Assembly: GCA_045586385.1 (NCBI GenBank)
Contig: JAZNAE010000067.1
Span: forward strand, 1 to 49,593
Length of the DNA stretch: 49,593 nucleotides
Direction: 5' to 3'
DNA from: Suilimivivens sp045586385
Lineage (GTDB): Bacteria > Bacillota > Clostridia > Lachnospirales > Lachnospiraceae
Below the pieces are notes generated by a model, which saw only the letters and a program-made list of their open reading frames with translations, was not told the origin of the DNA and searched no databases. Each line of letters begins with the position of its first letter. Within the stretch, counting starts at the first letter, position 1. This document shows, piece by piece, positions 25,464-34,200 of the stretch. A program made the translations under genes and the position numbers.

Positions 25464-26255
25464 ATGGAAAAATCAGTATTAAAGAAACGATGTAAAGGAT
25501 GGCTGGCCCTGATGCTGGCAATTACTCTGACTGTTGGAAGCAGCATGACGGTATTGGCAAGAGAAATAGATATGAGAAACAATGAATGTTCTGATTATGT
25601 AGGTGAGATTTTGCAGGGTGGTGATACCATTAAATATCACGGACAAGCCTTTAATTACTTCATGATTAATGGAGTAGAATATCGTGGTGAAGCTGTCATA
25701 GGGGAACAATATACATTTGTTTATACGCTTCCGGGAGATAGGTCTGTATCATACAGGATAGGTGAAGTGATTGAGGTAAGTGGTACAAAGGTATTAACGA
25801 TTACTTCATTCCCCACACCGGAAGCACCTTCAGAGGAAGCACCTTCACAGAAAGCACCGGAGCATACACATGACTTTCAGTGGGTGACTACGATTGAGCC
25901 TACAGAAACAAGTAATGGTCTTTCGGAACATAGATGTAGCTGCGGCTCCGTGGACGGCAGTCAGCCCATCTCAGCAGCAACGGCCAGTGTGAACAATATC
26001 GTAAGCAGTATCAGAAATGCCAAGGATGGCGAAACCATAGTCCTTGAACAGGATAAGATATTCTGCTACACTGCTTATATGATGAGTGAACTTGGCAAGA
26101 AGCAGAATGCGTCCTTAAAGACTATCTTTACCGATAAGGATGGTGTGAAAAAGAGTTTTACCATTCCTTCCGGAAATGTACCCGCAGACGGAGAAATGTT
26201 TTACGGATTTACTTATCTCGGAAATCTTTACGGATGGGAAGAGGTAGAGCAGTAA
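25464..26255 (+). CDS. Secreted protein with HxH...CxC motif, paralogue 3
   Basis: 263 residues. Signal peptide ends near MTVLAREID, then a variable N-terminal domain, a short Pro/Glu repeat linker (APSEEAPSQKAPE), HTHDFQWV, NGLSEHRCSCG and a C-terminal domain (FTIPSGNVPADGEMFYGFTY). GGAGG lies about ten bases upstream. Closest relative is 14766-15590, and like it this gene is followed by a polytopic membrane protein. Controlled perhaps by the ACAATTAGG repeats and TATAAT just upstream. Function unknown; the His/Cys set suggests a metal-stabilised fold. Confidence 0.78.
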   Translation: MEKSVLKKRCKGWLALMLAITLTVGSSMTVLAREIDMRNNECSDYVGEILQGGDTIKYHGQAFNYFMINGVEYRGEAVIGEQYTFVYTLPGDRSVSYRIGEVIEVSGTKVLTITSFPTPEAPSEEAPSQKAPEHTHDFQWVTTIEPTETSNGLSEHRCSCGSVDGSQPISAATASVNNIVSSIRNAKDGETIVLEQDKIFCYTAYMMSELGKKQNASLKTIFTDKDGVKKSFTIPSGNVPADGEMFYGFTYLGNLYGWEEVEQ

Positions 26256-26340
26256 AGAACAGATGATAAGAGTAGCAAGGAGAGCTTTGAGAAATCAAAG
26301 CTCTTTTTACACAGAGTACGAAACGAAAGGTAAAATCGTA

Positions 26341-27687
26341 ATGAAAAAAGCAGGCAAAATAAACAAAACATATTTGTGGAAGATATTGCTAAGCATTGTA
26401 CTTACGGGGAGTTGTTGTTTTGTGCTATTATTATTTACAGGGCTGATTCCACGAAGTGCCATTAAGGAATCTTGTATTGAAAGTGCAGAATATTTCAGTG
26501 AATATGGAATGTTTCCTTGTTTGACAGAAGGTCAGTTAAATACCAAAAAGGATAATTATTCTGACTGCATTTTAGTGGATATTATGTATCATATTTCCCA
26601 AGATGAACTGGTAAAATCAACGGTAAAGGCGTCTTATTATCAGCCGGAAACGACAACCATCAATATAGGATTTATGGATAGCCTAAAGGAGGATAAGGTA
26701 CCCAACGTGGAATATTCCCGTTACTGGCATGGCACCTTAACATTTTTGCGTCCGCTGTTTACATTTACGGATATACAGGGAGCAAGAGCGGTGCTTGCTA
26801 CTGTATGGATTGCATTAACCATAGGGAATCTTTTCCTATTGTGGAAGGAAAAAGCAAAAGTACTGGCAGTATGCTATTTACTTTCCAATATCTGGCTGCA
26901 GGCATGGGTTTGTACTACCTGTATTCAATACAGCACCATGTTTTTTATGATGAATGGGGTATCCATGGCAGTTATTTGTCTTTTCCGGAAAAGAAAAGAC
27001 ATAGAGAACTTATACCGTAAGATAGGAATTTTGATGGCGGTATCCGGTGTGTGTACCTGCTTTATTGATTTTTTGACAGTGGAGACAGTGTCAGTTACGG
27101 TACCGTTATTAATGCTATTGGTGCTTCGCTATGAAGCGGGAGAACTTTCAGAGTGGAAAACAGAATTTTTGCGTATTGCATCATGGGGACTTACCTGGGG
27201 AGCAGGTTATGCGCTGATGTTTGTATTCAAGTGGATATTGGTAACAATCTGTTTTGGCAGAGAGTCATTGCTGCTTGCTTTATCATCAGCAGGAGAGCGC
27301 TTTTTAGGTGAAACGTATATTGGAGGCATCAGTTTAACGCCAATCGCTTCTGCGTCAGAACTGTTTTTTGGTGCCATATTCCGAAATCAGGGAATGCTTT
27401 TTCCCTATAAGGAGAATATGTCAGCCATGGCAGGATTTTTAAGCTTTTTTGCAGTGATTCTCCTTTGCGGCTCTTTGATATATTTGTTTCGGGGAAAAAA
27501 CTTTTCAGGGAAAATGCTTTTGCTGTGCGCGATACTTGGGGCAGTACCGTATATCAGATTCATGGTTTTGCAGAATCATGCATTCATACATTATTTCTTT
27601 ACTTACAGAGCCCAGATGGTGACAGTGACGGCACTGCTCTATGTGACATGGGAGTTTGGGCTTAAGAATGTGCTTGGGAAAAAGTAA
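26341..27687 (+). CDS. Polytopic membrane protein, copy 2 (GT-C-like topology)
   Basis: 448 residues from ATG 26341 (GAAAGG upstream; an in-frame ATG at 26263 has no good site and its extension is unlike copy 1). About ten membrane segments. Shares with 15590-16951 the segments SAIKESCIESAEYF, DNYSDCILVDIMYHI, SRYWHGTLTFLRPLF, FRNQGMLFPYKENM and FMVLQNHAFIHYFFTYRAQ, so the pair secreted protein plus membrane protein has been duplicated as a unit. Enzyme activity not established; possible GT-C glycosyltransferase. Confidence 0.72.
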   Translation: MKKAGKINKTYLWKILLSIVLTGSCCFVLLLFTGLIPRSAIKESCIESAEYFSEYGMFPCLTEGQLNTKKDNYSDCILVDIMYHISQDELVKSTVKASYYQPETTTINIGFMDSLKEDKVPNVEYSRYWHGTLTFLRPLFTFTDIQGARAVLATVWIALTIGNLFLLWKEKAKVLAVCYLLSNIWLQAWVCTTCIQYSTMFFMMNGVSMAVICLFRKRKDIENLYRKIGILMAVSGVCTCFIDFLTVETVSVTVPLLMLLVLRYEAGELSEWKTEFLRIASWGLTWGAGYALMFVFKWILVTICFGRESLLLALSSAGERFLGETYIGGISLTPIASASELFFGAIFRNQGMLFPYKENMSAMAGFLSFFAVILLCGSLIYLFRGKNFSGKMLLLCAILGAVPYIRFMVLQNHAFIHYFFTYRAQMVTVTALLYVTWEFGLKNVLGKK

Positions 27688-27696
27688 TAGAATCCT

Positions 27697-28563
27697 CTAT
27701 TTGGAGTAATATTTGCGGTACTCACTGGGGGAGCATCCCCGGCATTTGCGGAAGGCACGGTTAAACGTGGCAATGCTGTTAAAACCGGACTGGTACGCAA
27801 TTTCCGTAACGGATAAAGCGGAGTTTGCAAGCAGGGATTGGGCAAGTTTTACCCGCTGGGTTGTGAGGTAATCCACAAAACTACAGGCAGTAATCTGCTT
27901 GAAAACCCTGGAAAAGTAATAAGTACTAAATCCAAGATATTCGGAAACATCCGAAAGGGCCAGATCCTGCTCGCAGTTTTCCTGAATATAGCGGCAGGCA
28001 AGGCTGATTTTCTGGAATGTTTTATTCGATTCAGCATGAGGCAAATCGTCTTCTGAAATAAAAGAAGATTTTATGGCCAAAGCAAAATCCATAAAAAGAC
28101 GATACAGTGTGATCACTGTTTCTACACCATAAAATGGCAGGTCAGAATAGGGCAGGGACAATATTTGCGCTATATGACTTGTCATTTTTTGCACTAAAAT
28201 TTCATTTTCATCCATGCTAAGGTGGTGAAAATAACGGAAATGGTTGGTGTAAGGAGCAAAATCAGGAAGCTCATTTAGTAGCGTGGAAGAAAACTGCAGA
28301 CCAAGTAACTGCTTGTCATCATTGTCTTCAATTTGATGAAGCTCTCCTGACCAGATGAAAACAATATCACCGGGAGTCATAAGGTATTCTACCTGATTAA
28401 CAGTAATTTTGGGCTGTACCACAATGCCTGCAGATGCAGGCAAGTAGAGAATTTCTGCGTATTTATGCCAGTGCAGGTGATATTCGGTAGGAAAATTTTC
28501 ATTGCTGATTATATTGACATCGCGGTTAAACAGCCGGTTTTCAAAATTGTTTTGAAAGGTCAT
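27697..28563 (-). CDS. AraC-family transcriptional regulator
   Basis: 288 residues from ATG 28563 (AAGGAG six bases upstream; ATG 28566 is only three away). N-terminal cupin-like sensor with HLHWHKYAEILYLPAS and MTPGDIVFIWSGELHQIE, C-terminal AraC double HTH with YIQENCEQDLALSDVSEYLG, FSRVFKQITACSF and VTEIAYQSGFNSIATFNRAF. Divergent from the GH10 operon and probably its activator, responding to a xylo-oligosaccharide or other sugar (inferred). Converges with the membrane-protein gene, only 9 bp apart. Confidence 0.9.
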   Translation of the reverse strand: MTFQNNFENRLFNRDVNIISNENFPTEYHLHWHKYAEILYLPASAGIVVQPKITVNQVEYLMTPGDIVFIWSGELHQIEDNDDKQLLGLQFSSTLLNELPDFAPYTNHFRYFHHLSMDENEILVQKMTSHIAQILSLPYSDLPFYGVETVITLYRLFMDFALAIKSSFISEDDLPHAESNKTFQKISLACRYIQENCEQDLALSDVSEYLGFSTYYFSRVFKQITACSFVDYLTTQRVKLAQSLLANSALSVTEIAYQSGFNSIATFNRAFRKCRGCSPSEYRKYYSK

Positions 28564-28763
28564 CATAAGCTCCTTTATCTTTACAAAAGTTGATATATTT
28601 TCAGCATACGATATACAGACCGAAACGTCAATGAAAAAGGACAAAAAATGAGCAGAGTTAGACAAGACATAATTAGAGAGTGAAAATAAAAGTGATTATA
28701 CTGGTAATGTAAAAAAGTATGTATGAGGTATGGCAAAAAGCTATCAGTACGGAGGGAAAAGAA

Positions 28764-29993
28764 ATGAATGCTAATCAAGTGTATTCACACAGAAGGGCGT
28801 CCTGCAAAATTTATGTGACAGATAAGGCAGGTATGCCTGTGAGCAATCAAAAATTGTCACTGAAACAGACCAATCACGAATTTTTATTTGGTTGTGGTGC
28901 CTTTGATACCATTCCTTATGTGAATGATGATCCGCAGGTAGACAAAGAATTCTTAAAAGACAGGGTAGATAAATGGTTGGCTCTTTATAATTACGGAACC
29001 TTACCTTTTTATTTAGGAAAATACGAACCGGAAGAAGGAAAGCCGGAAGAGGCAAGCAGAATGAACGCTGCGAAATTCTTAAATAGCCATAATGTAAAAG
29101 TAAAAGGTCATCCCTTGTGCTGGCACACAGCCTGTGCAGACTGGCTGATGGAGTATGACAATAAGACCATTTTGGAAAAACAGTTAAAGAGAATTGAACG
29201 TGATGTAACGGCATTTAAAGGTGTTATTGATATGTGGGATGTTATCAATGAAGTAGTAATTATGCCCATTTTTGATAAGTATGACAATGCCATTACCAGA
29301 ATTTGTAAAGATAAAGGAAGAGTCGGTCTCGTAAAAGAAGTATTTGCAGCAGCAAAGGCAGCCAATCCTGATGGCATCTTTTTAATCAACGACTTTAACA
29401 CTTCCATATCTTATGAAATTTTGATTGACGGTTGCTTAAATGCGGGAGTGCCGATTACAGCAATCGGTATCCAGTCCCATCAGCATCAGGGATATTGGGG
29501 AGCAGAAAAGGTACATCAGGTACTGGAGAGATATGAACATTTCGGTCTGCCCATTCATTTTACGGAGAACACTCTTATTTCCGGAGAAATTATGCCGGCG
29601 CACATTGAGGACTTAAATGATTTCCAGGTGCCAACTTGGCCTACCACACCGGAGGGGGAAGAGCGTCAGATGAAAGAGGTAGAAGAGATGTACCGTATTT
29701 TATTTGAACATCCGAAGGTGGAAGCAATCACCGGTTGGGACTTTGCAGACGGAGCATGGCTTGGAGCTCCCAGCGGCGTCATCCGTAAAGATAACAGTGT
29801 AAAACCTGTATATACAAGATTAAAAGAAATGATCAAAGGTGAATGGTGGACGGATACGGAAATCTGTACCGATGAAAACGGATATGCCACAGTAGAAGGA
29901 TTTAAGGGCGATTACATAGTTGCTTGTGATGGTAAACAGGCATCTCTTAAGCTTTCTTCCGGCAGCAAAGAAACAAAAATAGTTTTAGAATAA
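28764..29993 (+). CDS. GH10 endo-beta-1,4-xylanase, cytoplasmic
   Basis: 409 residues from ATG 28764 (GGAGGG upstream). GH10 barrel: HPLCWHTACADWL, acid/base Glu163 in MWDVINEVV, INDFNTSIS, IGIQSHQHQGYWG, nucleophile Glu268 in LPIHFTENTL and GWDFADGAWLG. There is no signal peptide, so it should act inside the cell on imported xylo-oligosaccharides. A ~75-residue N-terminal part and a C-terminal beta-rich tail flank the barrel. First gene of a plus-strand run with MATE and alcohol dehydrogenase genes; regulated probably by the divergent AraC protein. Confidence 0.92.
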   Translation: MNANQVYSHRRASCKIYVTDKAGMPVSNQKLSLKQTNHEFLFGCGAFDTIPYVNDDPQVDKEFLKDRVDKWLALYNYGTLPFYLGKYEPEEGKPEEASRMNAAKFLNSHNVKVKGHPLCWHTACADWLMEYDNKTILEKQLKRIERDVTAFKGVIDMWDVINEVVIMPIFDKYDNAITRICKDKGRVGLVKEVFAAAKAANPDGIFLINDFNTSISYEILIDGCLNAGVPITAIGIQSHQHQGYWGAEKVHQVLERYEHFGLPIHFTENTLISGEIMPAHIEDLNDFQVPTWPTTPEGEERQMKEVEEMYRILFEHPKVEAITGWDFADGAWLGAPSGVIRKDNSVKPVYTRLKEMIKGEWWTDTEICTDENGYATVEGFKGDYIVACDGKQASLKLSSGSKETKIVLE

Positions 29994-30011
29994 AGTGAGA
30001 GTCAAAGAAGA

Positions 30012-31364
30012 ATGAATACAAAAAATGTTACGGACATGACAGTGGGAAATCCCATGAAGCACATCGTCATATTTGCGTTGCCCCTTCTTTTAGGGAATGT
30101 ATTTCAACAGTTCTATAATATGGTGGATTCTCTGGTAGTAGGAAATTACGTGGGCTCTGATGCACTTGCGGCAGTAGGTACCTGCGGTTCCACAGGATTT
30201 CTGTTTTTTTCCTTAAGTTCAGGTCTTGCAATCGGTATTGGCATCATAGTGGCACAATATTTTGGCGCAAAAGATTACGAACGGGTTAGGATGACGATTG
30301 CCAATTCCTTTTATGTATTGATATCAGCGGCACTGATAGTCAGTGTGATAGGGATTTTGTTTGCACCGGCGATTTTAAATCTTTTGGGAACACCGGCGGA
30401 TATTATCGGCGATTCTATTCTTTACATGAGAACAACCTGTGCAGGAATTATTGCGGTTGCTTTTTATAATGGTATTGCTGCTATCCTTAGGGCTTTGGGA
30501 GATTCAAAGACGCCACTGTATTTTTTGATTTTGTCCAGTATTGTAAATGTGATTTTAGATTTGGTATTTGTTCTTTCTTTTAAATGGGGCGTATTTGGGG
30601 TGGCACTTGCCACAATTATTGCACAGTTTGTTTCAGCAGTAACCTGTATGATTTATGCGTATATGAAAATTCCGTATTTCAGGCTCACGAAAGAGCAGTT
30701 AAAGCCGCATAAGGATATTATTATACATTCCTTTCGGCTGGGGATTCCCATAGCCTTGCAGAATGCCATGATTGCCGTATCAAGCATGGCACTGCAGGGT
30801 GTGGTAAACAGCTTTGGAACCACAGTGATGGCTGCCTATACCATTATTATGAGAATTGAGCAGATTGTCCAGCAGTTCTATGGCTCCTTAAGTGCGGCGC
30901 TGACAACTTATTCCGGACAGAATATCGGAGCAAAAGATATCGGAAGAGTAAAGAAAGGCTATTACCAGTCTATTCTGATTGCGCTGGTATTTAGCATTCT
31001 GTTAATTCCGGTTGCCTTTTTGTTTGGTGGGCAGATTGTAGGCTTCTTTGTAAAAGAGCCTGAGGTAATCGCGATTGCCAAGAGCGCATTGTGTATCAAC
31101 AGCCTTTGCTACTTTGCACTGGGGATGATTTATGTTCCCAGAGCGGTATTAAACGGCTGCGGTGATGCAGGATTTGCCATCTTAAACGGAGTGACCGAAG
31201 TAATATGCCGTATTGTCTATTCCCAACTTTTTACAAGGATTCCGGGAGTCGGATATTGGGGCGTTTGGATAACCATCGGTGTGACTTGGATTACAACAGC
31301 AATCGTATGTATCATCCGTTATAAAAGCGGTATTTGGAAAAGAAAAGCAATTCAAAATATATAG
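30012..31364 (+). CDS. MATE-family multidrug/metabolite efflux transporter
   Basis: 450 residues, twelve predicted membrane segments in two halves. Begins MTVGNPMKHIVIFALPLLLG and LFQQFYNMVD-like VFQQFYNMVDSLVVGNYVG, typical of NorM/DinF-type MATE proteins; the second half has the matching IVQQFYGSLSAALTTYSGQN. Starts 18 bp after the xylanase gene. Substrate unknown; coexpression with the xylanase suggests export of a plant phenolic or sugar derivative (speculative). Confidence 0.9.
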   Translation: MNTKNVTDMTVGNPMKHIVIFALPLLLGNVFQQFYNMVDSLVVGNYVGSDALAAVGTCGSTGFLFFSLSSGLAIGIGIIVAQYFGAKDYERVRMTIANSFYVLISAALIVSVIGILFAPAILNLLGTPADIIGDSILYMRTTCAGIIAVAFYNGIAAILRALGDSKTPLYFLILSSIVNVILDLVFVLSFKWGVFGVALATIIAQFVSAVTCMIYAYMKIPYFRLTKEQLKPHKDIIIHSFRLGIPIALQNAMIAVSSMALQGVVNSFGTTVMAAYTIIMRIEQIVQQFYGSLSAALTTYSGQNIGAKDIGRVKKGYYQSILIALVFSILLIPVAFLFGGQIVGFFVKEPEVIAIAKSALCINSLCYFALGMIYVPRAVLNGCGDAGFAILNGVTEVICRIVYSQLFTRIPGVGYWGVWITIGVTWITTAIVCIIRYKSGIWKRKAIQNI

Positions 31365-31384
31365 AATGAAGAAGGAGAAAGACA

Positions 31385-32560
31385 ATGGAGAATTTTAATT
31401 TTTACAGTCCTACAGAGTTTGTGTTTGGAAAAGAAAGAGAAAATGATTGCGGAAAATATGTTAAGAAATATGGCGGAACAAAAGTCCTTGTGCACTATGG
31501 CTCAGGCTCTGCCATCCGCTCCGGACTGCTTGACCGGGTAAAGAAATCTCTGGAAGCAGAAGGCATTGCTTACGTGGAACTTGGGGGCGTACAGCCCAAT
31601 CCAAGAGATACCAAAATTTATGAAGGAATTGAACTTTGCCGCAAAGAAGGTGTAGATTTTATTCTCTCTGTAGGTGGGGGCTCCTGTATTGACAGTTCTA
31701 AAGGAATTGCAGCAGGTGTTTGCTACGAAGGTGACTTCTGGGATATGTATGAAGGTAAGGCTCCTGTTACAGCAGCACTCCCCATCGGAACCGTTCTTAC
31801 CATTGCAGCAGCAGGAAGTGAAGGTTCAGGTGCATCGGTTGTTACCAAGGAAGATGGTATGTGGAAAAGAGATATCGGCTCCGATATTGTCCGTCCCAGA
31901 TTTTCTATTTTGAATCCGGCGCTTACCTGTACATTACCCGCATATCAGACAGCTTGTGGTGCTACCGATATTATGGCACATGTATTTGAAAGATATTTTA
32001 CAAACACACCGGAAGTAGAAGTGACAGACAGACTTTGCGAGGCGATTTTACTTACCATGATTAAGGAAACGCCCCGTGTGATTGAAGACCCTAATAATTA
32101 CGAAGCCCGTGCCAACATTATGTGGGCAGGAACAGTAGCACATAATGATATCATCGGTGTAGGAAGAAGCCAGGATTGGAATAGCCATAAGATTGAGCAT
32201 GAATTATCCGGACTTTATGACTGTGCACACGGTGCGGGCCTTGCAGTGGTAATGCCTGCATGGATGGAATTTGTTTACAAGCATAATGTCATGCGTTTTG
32301 CACAGATGGCAGTCCGCGTATGGGGATGCGAAATGAATTTTGAAAATCCGGAAGAGACTGCAGTGAAAGGTATTAAAGCATTTAGAAAGTTCTTATCTGA
32401 AATCGGTATGCCCATTAACTTTGAACAGTTAGGGGCAAGGGAAGAGGATATTCCGAAACTGGTAAGAAAGCTCGGTGTAGAGGGGAAAACAGGCGGATTT
32501 GTAGCACTGTCACCGGAGGATGTGGCAGAGATTTACAGAATTGCTGTGAGAGCAAAATGA
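31385..32560 (+). CDS. Iron-containing alcohol dehydrogenase (YqhD/BDH type)
   Basis: 391 residues. NAD(P)-binding LSVGGGSCIDSSKGIA, metal-binding residues in GATDIMAHVFERYF (Asp and His), EHELSGLYDCAHGAGLAVV (two His), and the family start FNFYSPTEFVFGKE. Full length for the butanol dehydrogenase group. Reduces aldehydes to alcohols using NAD(P)H. AGAAGGAG lies nine bases upstream, 20 bp after the MATE gene. Confidence 0.9.
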   Translation: MENFNFYSPTEFVFGKERENDCGKYVKKYGGTKVLVHYGSGSAIRSGLLDRVKKSLEAEGIAYVELGGVQPNPRDTKIYEGIELCRKEGVDFILSVGGGSCIDSSKGIAAGVCYEGDFWDMYEGKAPVTAALPIGTVLTIAAAGSEGSGASVVTKEDGMWKRDIGSDIVRPRFSILNPALTCTLPAYQTACGATDIMAHVFERYFTNTPEVEVTDRLCEAILLTMIKETPRVIEDPNNYEARANIMWAGTVAHNDIIGVGRSQDWNSHKIEHELSGLYDCAHGAGLAVVMPAWMEFVYKHNVMRFAQMAVRVWGCEMNFENPEETAVKGIKAFRKFLSEIGMPINFEQLGAREEDIPKLVRKLGVEGKTGGFVALSPEDVAEIYRIAVRAK

Positions 32561-32569
32561 TGTTATAAT
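32541..32569 (+). promoter_or_regulatory. Promoter of the MFS gene
   Basis: TTGCTG (32541-32546), 17-bp spacer, extended -10 TGTTATAAT (TATAAT at 32564-32569). The -35 lies inside the end of the dehydrogenase gene. Confidence 0.6.
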
Positions 32570-32573
32570 TGAT

Positions 32574-32598
32574 TGGGACTATACATTGTATAGTCCCA
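32574..32598 (+). promoter_or_regulatory. Perfect palindrome at the MFS transcription start
   Basis: TGGGACTATAC (32574-32584) and GTATAGTCCCA (32588-32598) are exact 11-bp arms around ATT. They begin five bases after the -10, where transcription should start. Operator for a dimeric repressor, or a 5' hairpin; no T run, so not a good terminator. Confidence 0.55.
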
Positions 32599-32632
32599 TA
32601 TATATTTCCGGTAACAGAAAAGGATTTTTGAC

Positions 32633-33811
32633 ATGAAAAATGATTATAATAAGACACTGGTATCCTGCTTTGTAGGATACATTGTACAAGCCATCATTAA
32701 CAACTTTATTCCCCTTCTGTTTCTGACATTTCAGGACAGTTATGACATTTCATTGGGGAAAATCACATTACTGGTTACTTTTAATTTCGGTATGCAGCTT
32801 TTGGTTGATGTGCTGGCAATCAGCTTTGTGGATAAAATCGGTTATAGGATTTCCATGATACTGGCACATATTTTTTCGGCAGCAGGCCTTTTTGCCTTGA
32901 CGATATTACCGGAATTATTTTCTGACCCGTTTATAGGTTTGTTGCTTTCTGTTCTGATATATGCAGTAGGAGGCGGACTTCTGGAAGTGCTGGTAAGTCC
33001 GGTAGTTGAGGCATGTCCTACGGACAATAAAGAAAAAGCAATGAGTCTTTTGCATTCCTTTTACTGCTGGGGGCATGTGGGAGTTGTACTTTTTTCTACA
33101 TTGTTTTTCAAGATAGTTGGAATCGGCAACTGGAAGATTCTTGCGGCAATCTGGGCGGTGGTTCCGCTTATGAATGCCATATCTTTTGCAAGAGTTCCGA
33201 TGCAGAAGCTCCTTGAGGAAGGCGATAAAGGTCTTACGGTTAAGGAGCTGGCTTCTTCTAAAATATTCTGGATATTGCTTGTGATGATGCTCTGCGCCGG
33301 TGCAAGTGAGCAGGCGGTCAGTCAGTGGGCTTCGGCACTTGCGGAAAAGAGCTTTGGTATCAGCAAGACTGTGGGAGATTTGGTTGGACCTATGGCATTC
33401 GCAATACTTATGGGGACTGCGAGAACATATTACGGTAAGTTTGGAGATAAAATAGATTTAGATAAATTTATGATAGGAAGCAGTATCCTCTGTGTTATTT
33501 CTTATATTTTAATTGCAGTTTGTCAAGTTCCTGCGATTGGTATTTTGGGATGTGCAATCTGTGGCCTTTCTGTAGGAATTATGTGGCCGGGAACCTTTAG
33601 TATGGCGGCTGCATCCATGCCCAGAGGCGGCACAGCGCTGTTTGCGCTCCTTGCGCTTGCAGGTGATATGGGGTGCTCATCAGGCCCTACCTTTGTGGGA
33701 TTTGTCTCCGGGGCGGCAGATGATAACCTAAAGCTGGGAGTATTGGCAGCAGTGATGTTCCCGTTACTGTTGTTATTCGGCATCAGACAGATGAAAAGAA
33801 ACAAAGCATAA
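32633..33811 (+). CDS. MFS transporter
   Basis: 392 residues, twelve predicted membrane segments. The DR-like loop between TM2 and TM3 (DKIGYRIS) and the long central loop are typical. It resembles FucP/NarK-like sugar or anion carriers (ECTP-like VVEACPTDNKEKAMSLLH), but the substrate is not readable. It has its own promoter and palindrome, so it may be controlled separately from the xylanase genes. AAAGGA precedes the ATG. Confidence 0.85.
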   Translation: MKNDYNKTLVSCFVGYIVQAIINNFIPLLFLTFQDSYDISLGKITLLVTFNFGMQLLVDVLAISFVDKIGYRISMILAHIFSAAGLFALTILPELFSDPFIGLLLSVLIYAVGGGLLEVLVSPVVEACPTDNKEKAMSLLHSFYCWGHVGVVLFSTLFFKIVGIGNWKILAAIWAVVPLMNAISFARVPMQKLLEEGDKGLTVKELASSKIFWILLVMMLCAGASEQAVSQWASALAEKSFGISKTVGDLVGPMAFAILMGTARTYYGKFGDKIDLDKFMIGSSILCVISYILIAVCQVPAIGILGCAICGLSVGIMWPGTFSMAAASMPRGGTALFALLALAGDMGCSSGPTFVGFVSGAADDNLKLGVLAAVMFPLLLLFGIRQMKRNKA

Positions 33812-33874
33812 AGAAGAAAGTTGAGCAAGAATAATTTGGAAAGAACCTGTTTATACTAGCTGTGAGGTGAGAAC

Positions 33875-34021
33875 ATGGACAAAGATAAGCAGGAAAAGTT
33901 AAATCAGAAAAAGAGCAATGAAAAGTTTAACAGTATTACACAGAAGGTAAAACCGGAAAATCAGAATCAGGTGCATAATGTCAGATCTGAGGCGGTGGAG
34001 CCGAAAATCAGACAGGTATAA
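33875..34021 (+). CDS. Small hydrophilic protein, 48 residues
   Basis: ATG 33875 with GAGGTGAG just upstream and a TAA at 34019-34021. Composition is strongly Lys/Gln/Asn/Glu (MDKDKQEKLNQKKSNEKF) with no hydrophobic segment. No family recognised. Sits 63 bp after the MFS gene and before the clpB promoter. Confidence 0.55.
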   Translation: MDKDKQEKLNQKKSNEKFNSITQKVKPENQNQVHNVRSEAVEPKIRQV

Positions 34022-34113
34022 GTGTGGGAGTGTCGTCAAATAAGAGGTTCGAAGTCAGAATTGTCTTATGAGCGATGCTCCCATTTTATGTGAATTATTA
34101 ACAATTTATAAAA

Positions 34114-34140
34114 TTAGCACTCACCTCTTGACAGTGCTAA
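34114..34140. promoter_or_regulatory. CIRCE element (HrcA operator) of clpB
   Basis: TTAGCACTC (34114-34122), nine-base spacer, CAGTGCTAA (34132-34140). This is the CIRCE consensus TTAGCACTC-N9-GAGTGCTAA with one mismatch in the second arm. Confidence 0.92.
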
Positions 34141-34156
34141 CAATGGTTGTTATATT
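34128..34156 (+). promoter_or_regulatory. clpB promoter
   Basis: TTGACA (34128-34133), 17 bp, TATATT (34151-34156). The -35 is inside the CIRCE element, so HrcA binding should block RNA polymerase. Confidence 0.88.
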
Positions 34157-34200
34157 TGCGTTAGAGGCAGGAAATAATCATTCGTATAGGAGGTATGCTT

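Noticed and set aside
34022..34085. Terminator after the 48-residue gene
   Set aside because: TGGGAG and CTCCCA can pair but only across a ~48-base loop; too weak to list.
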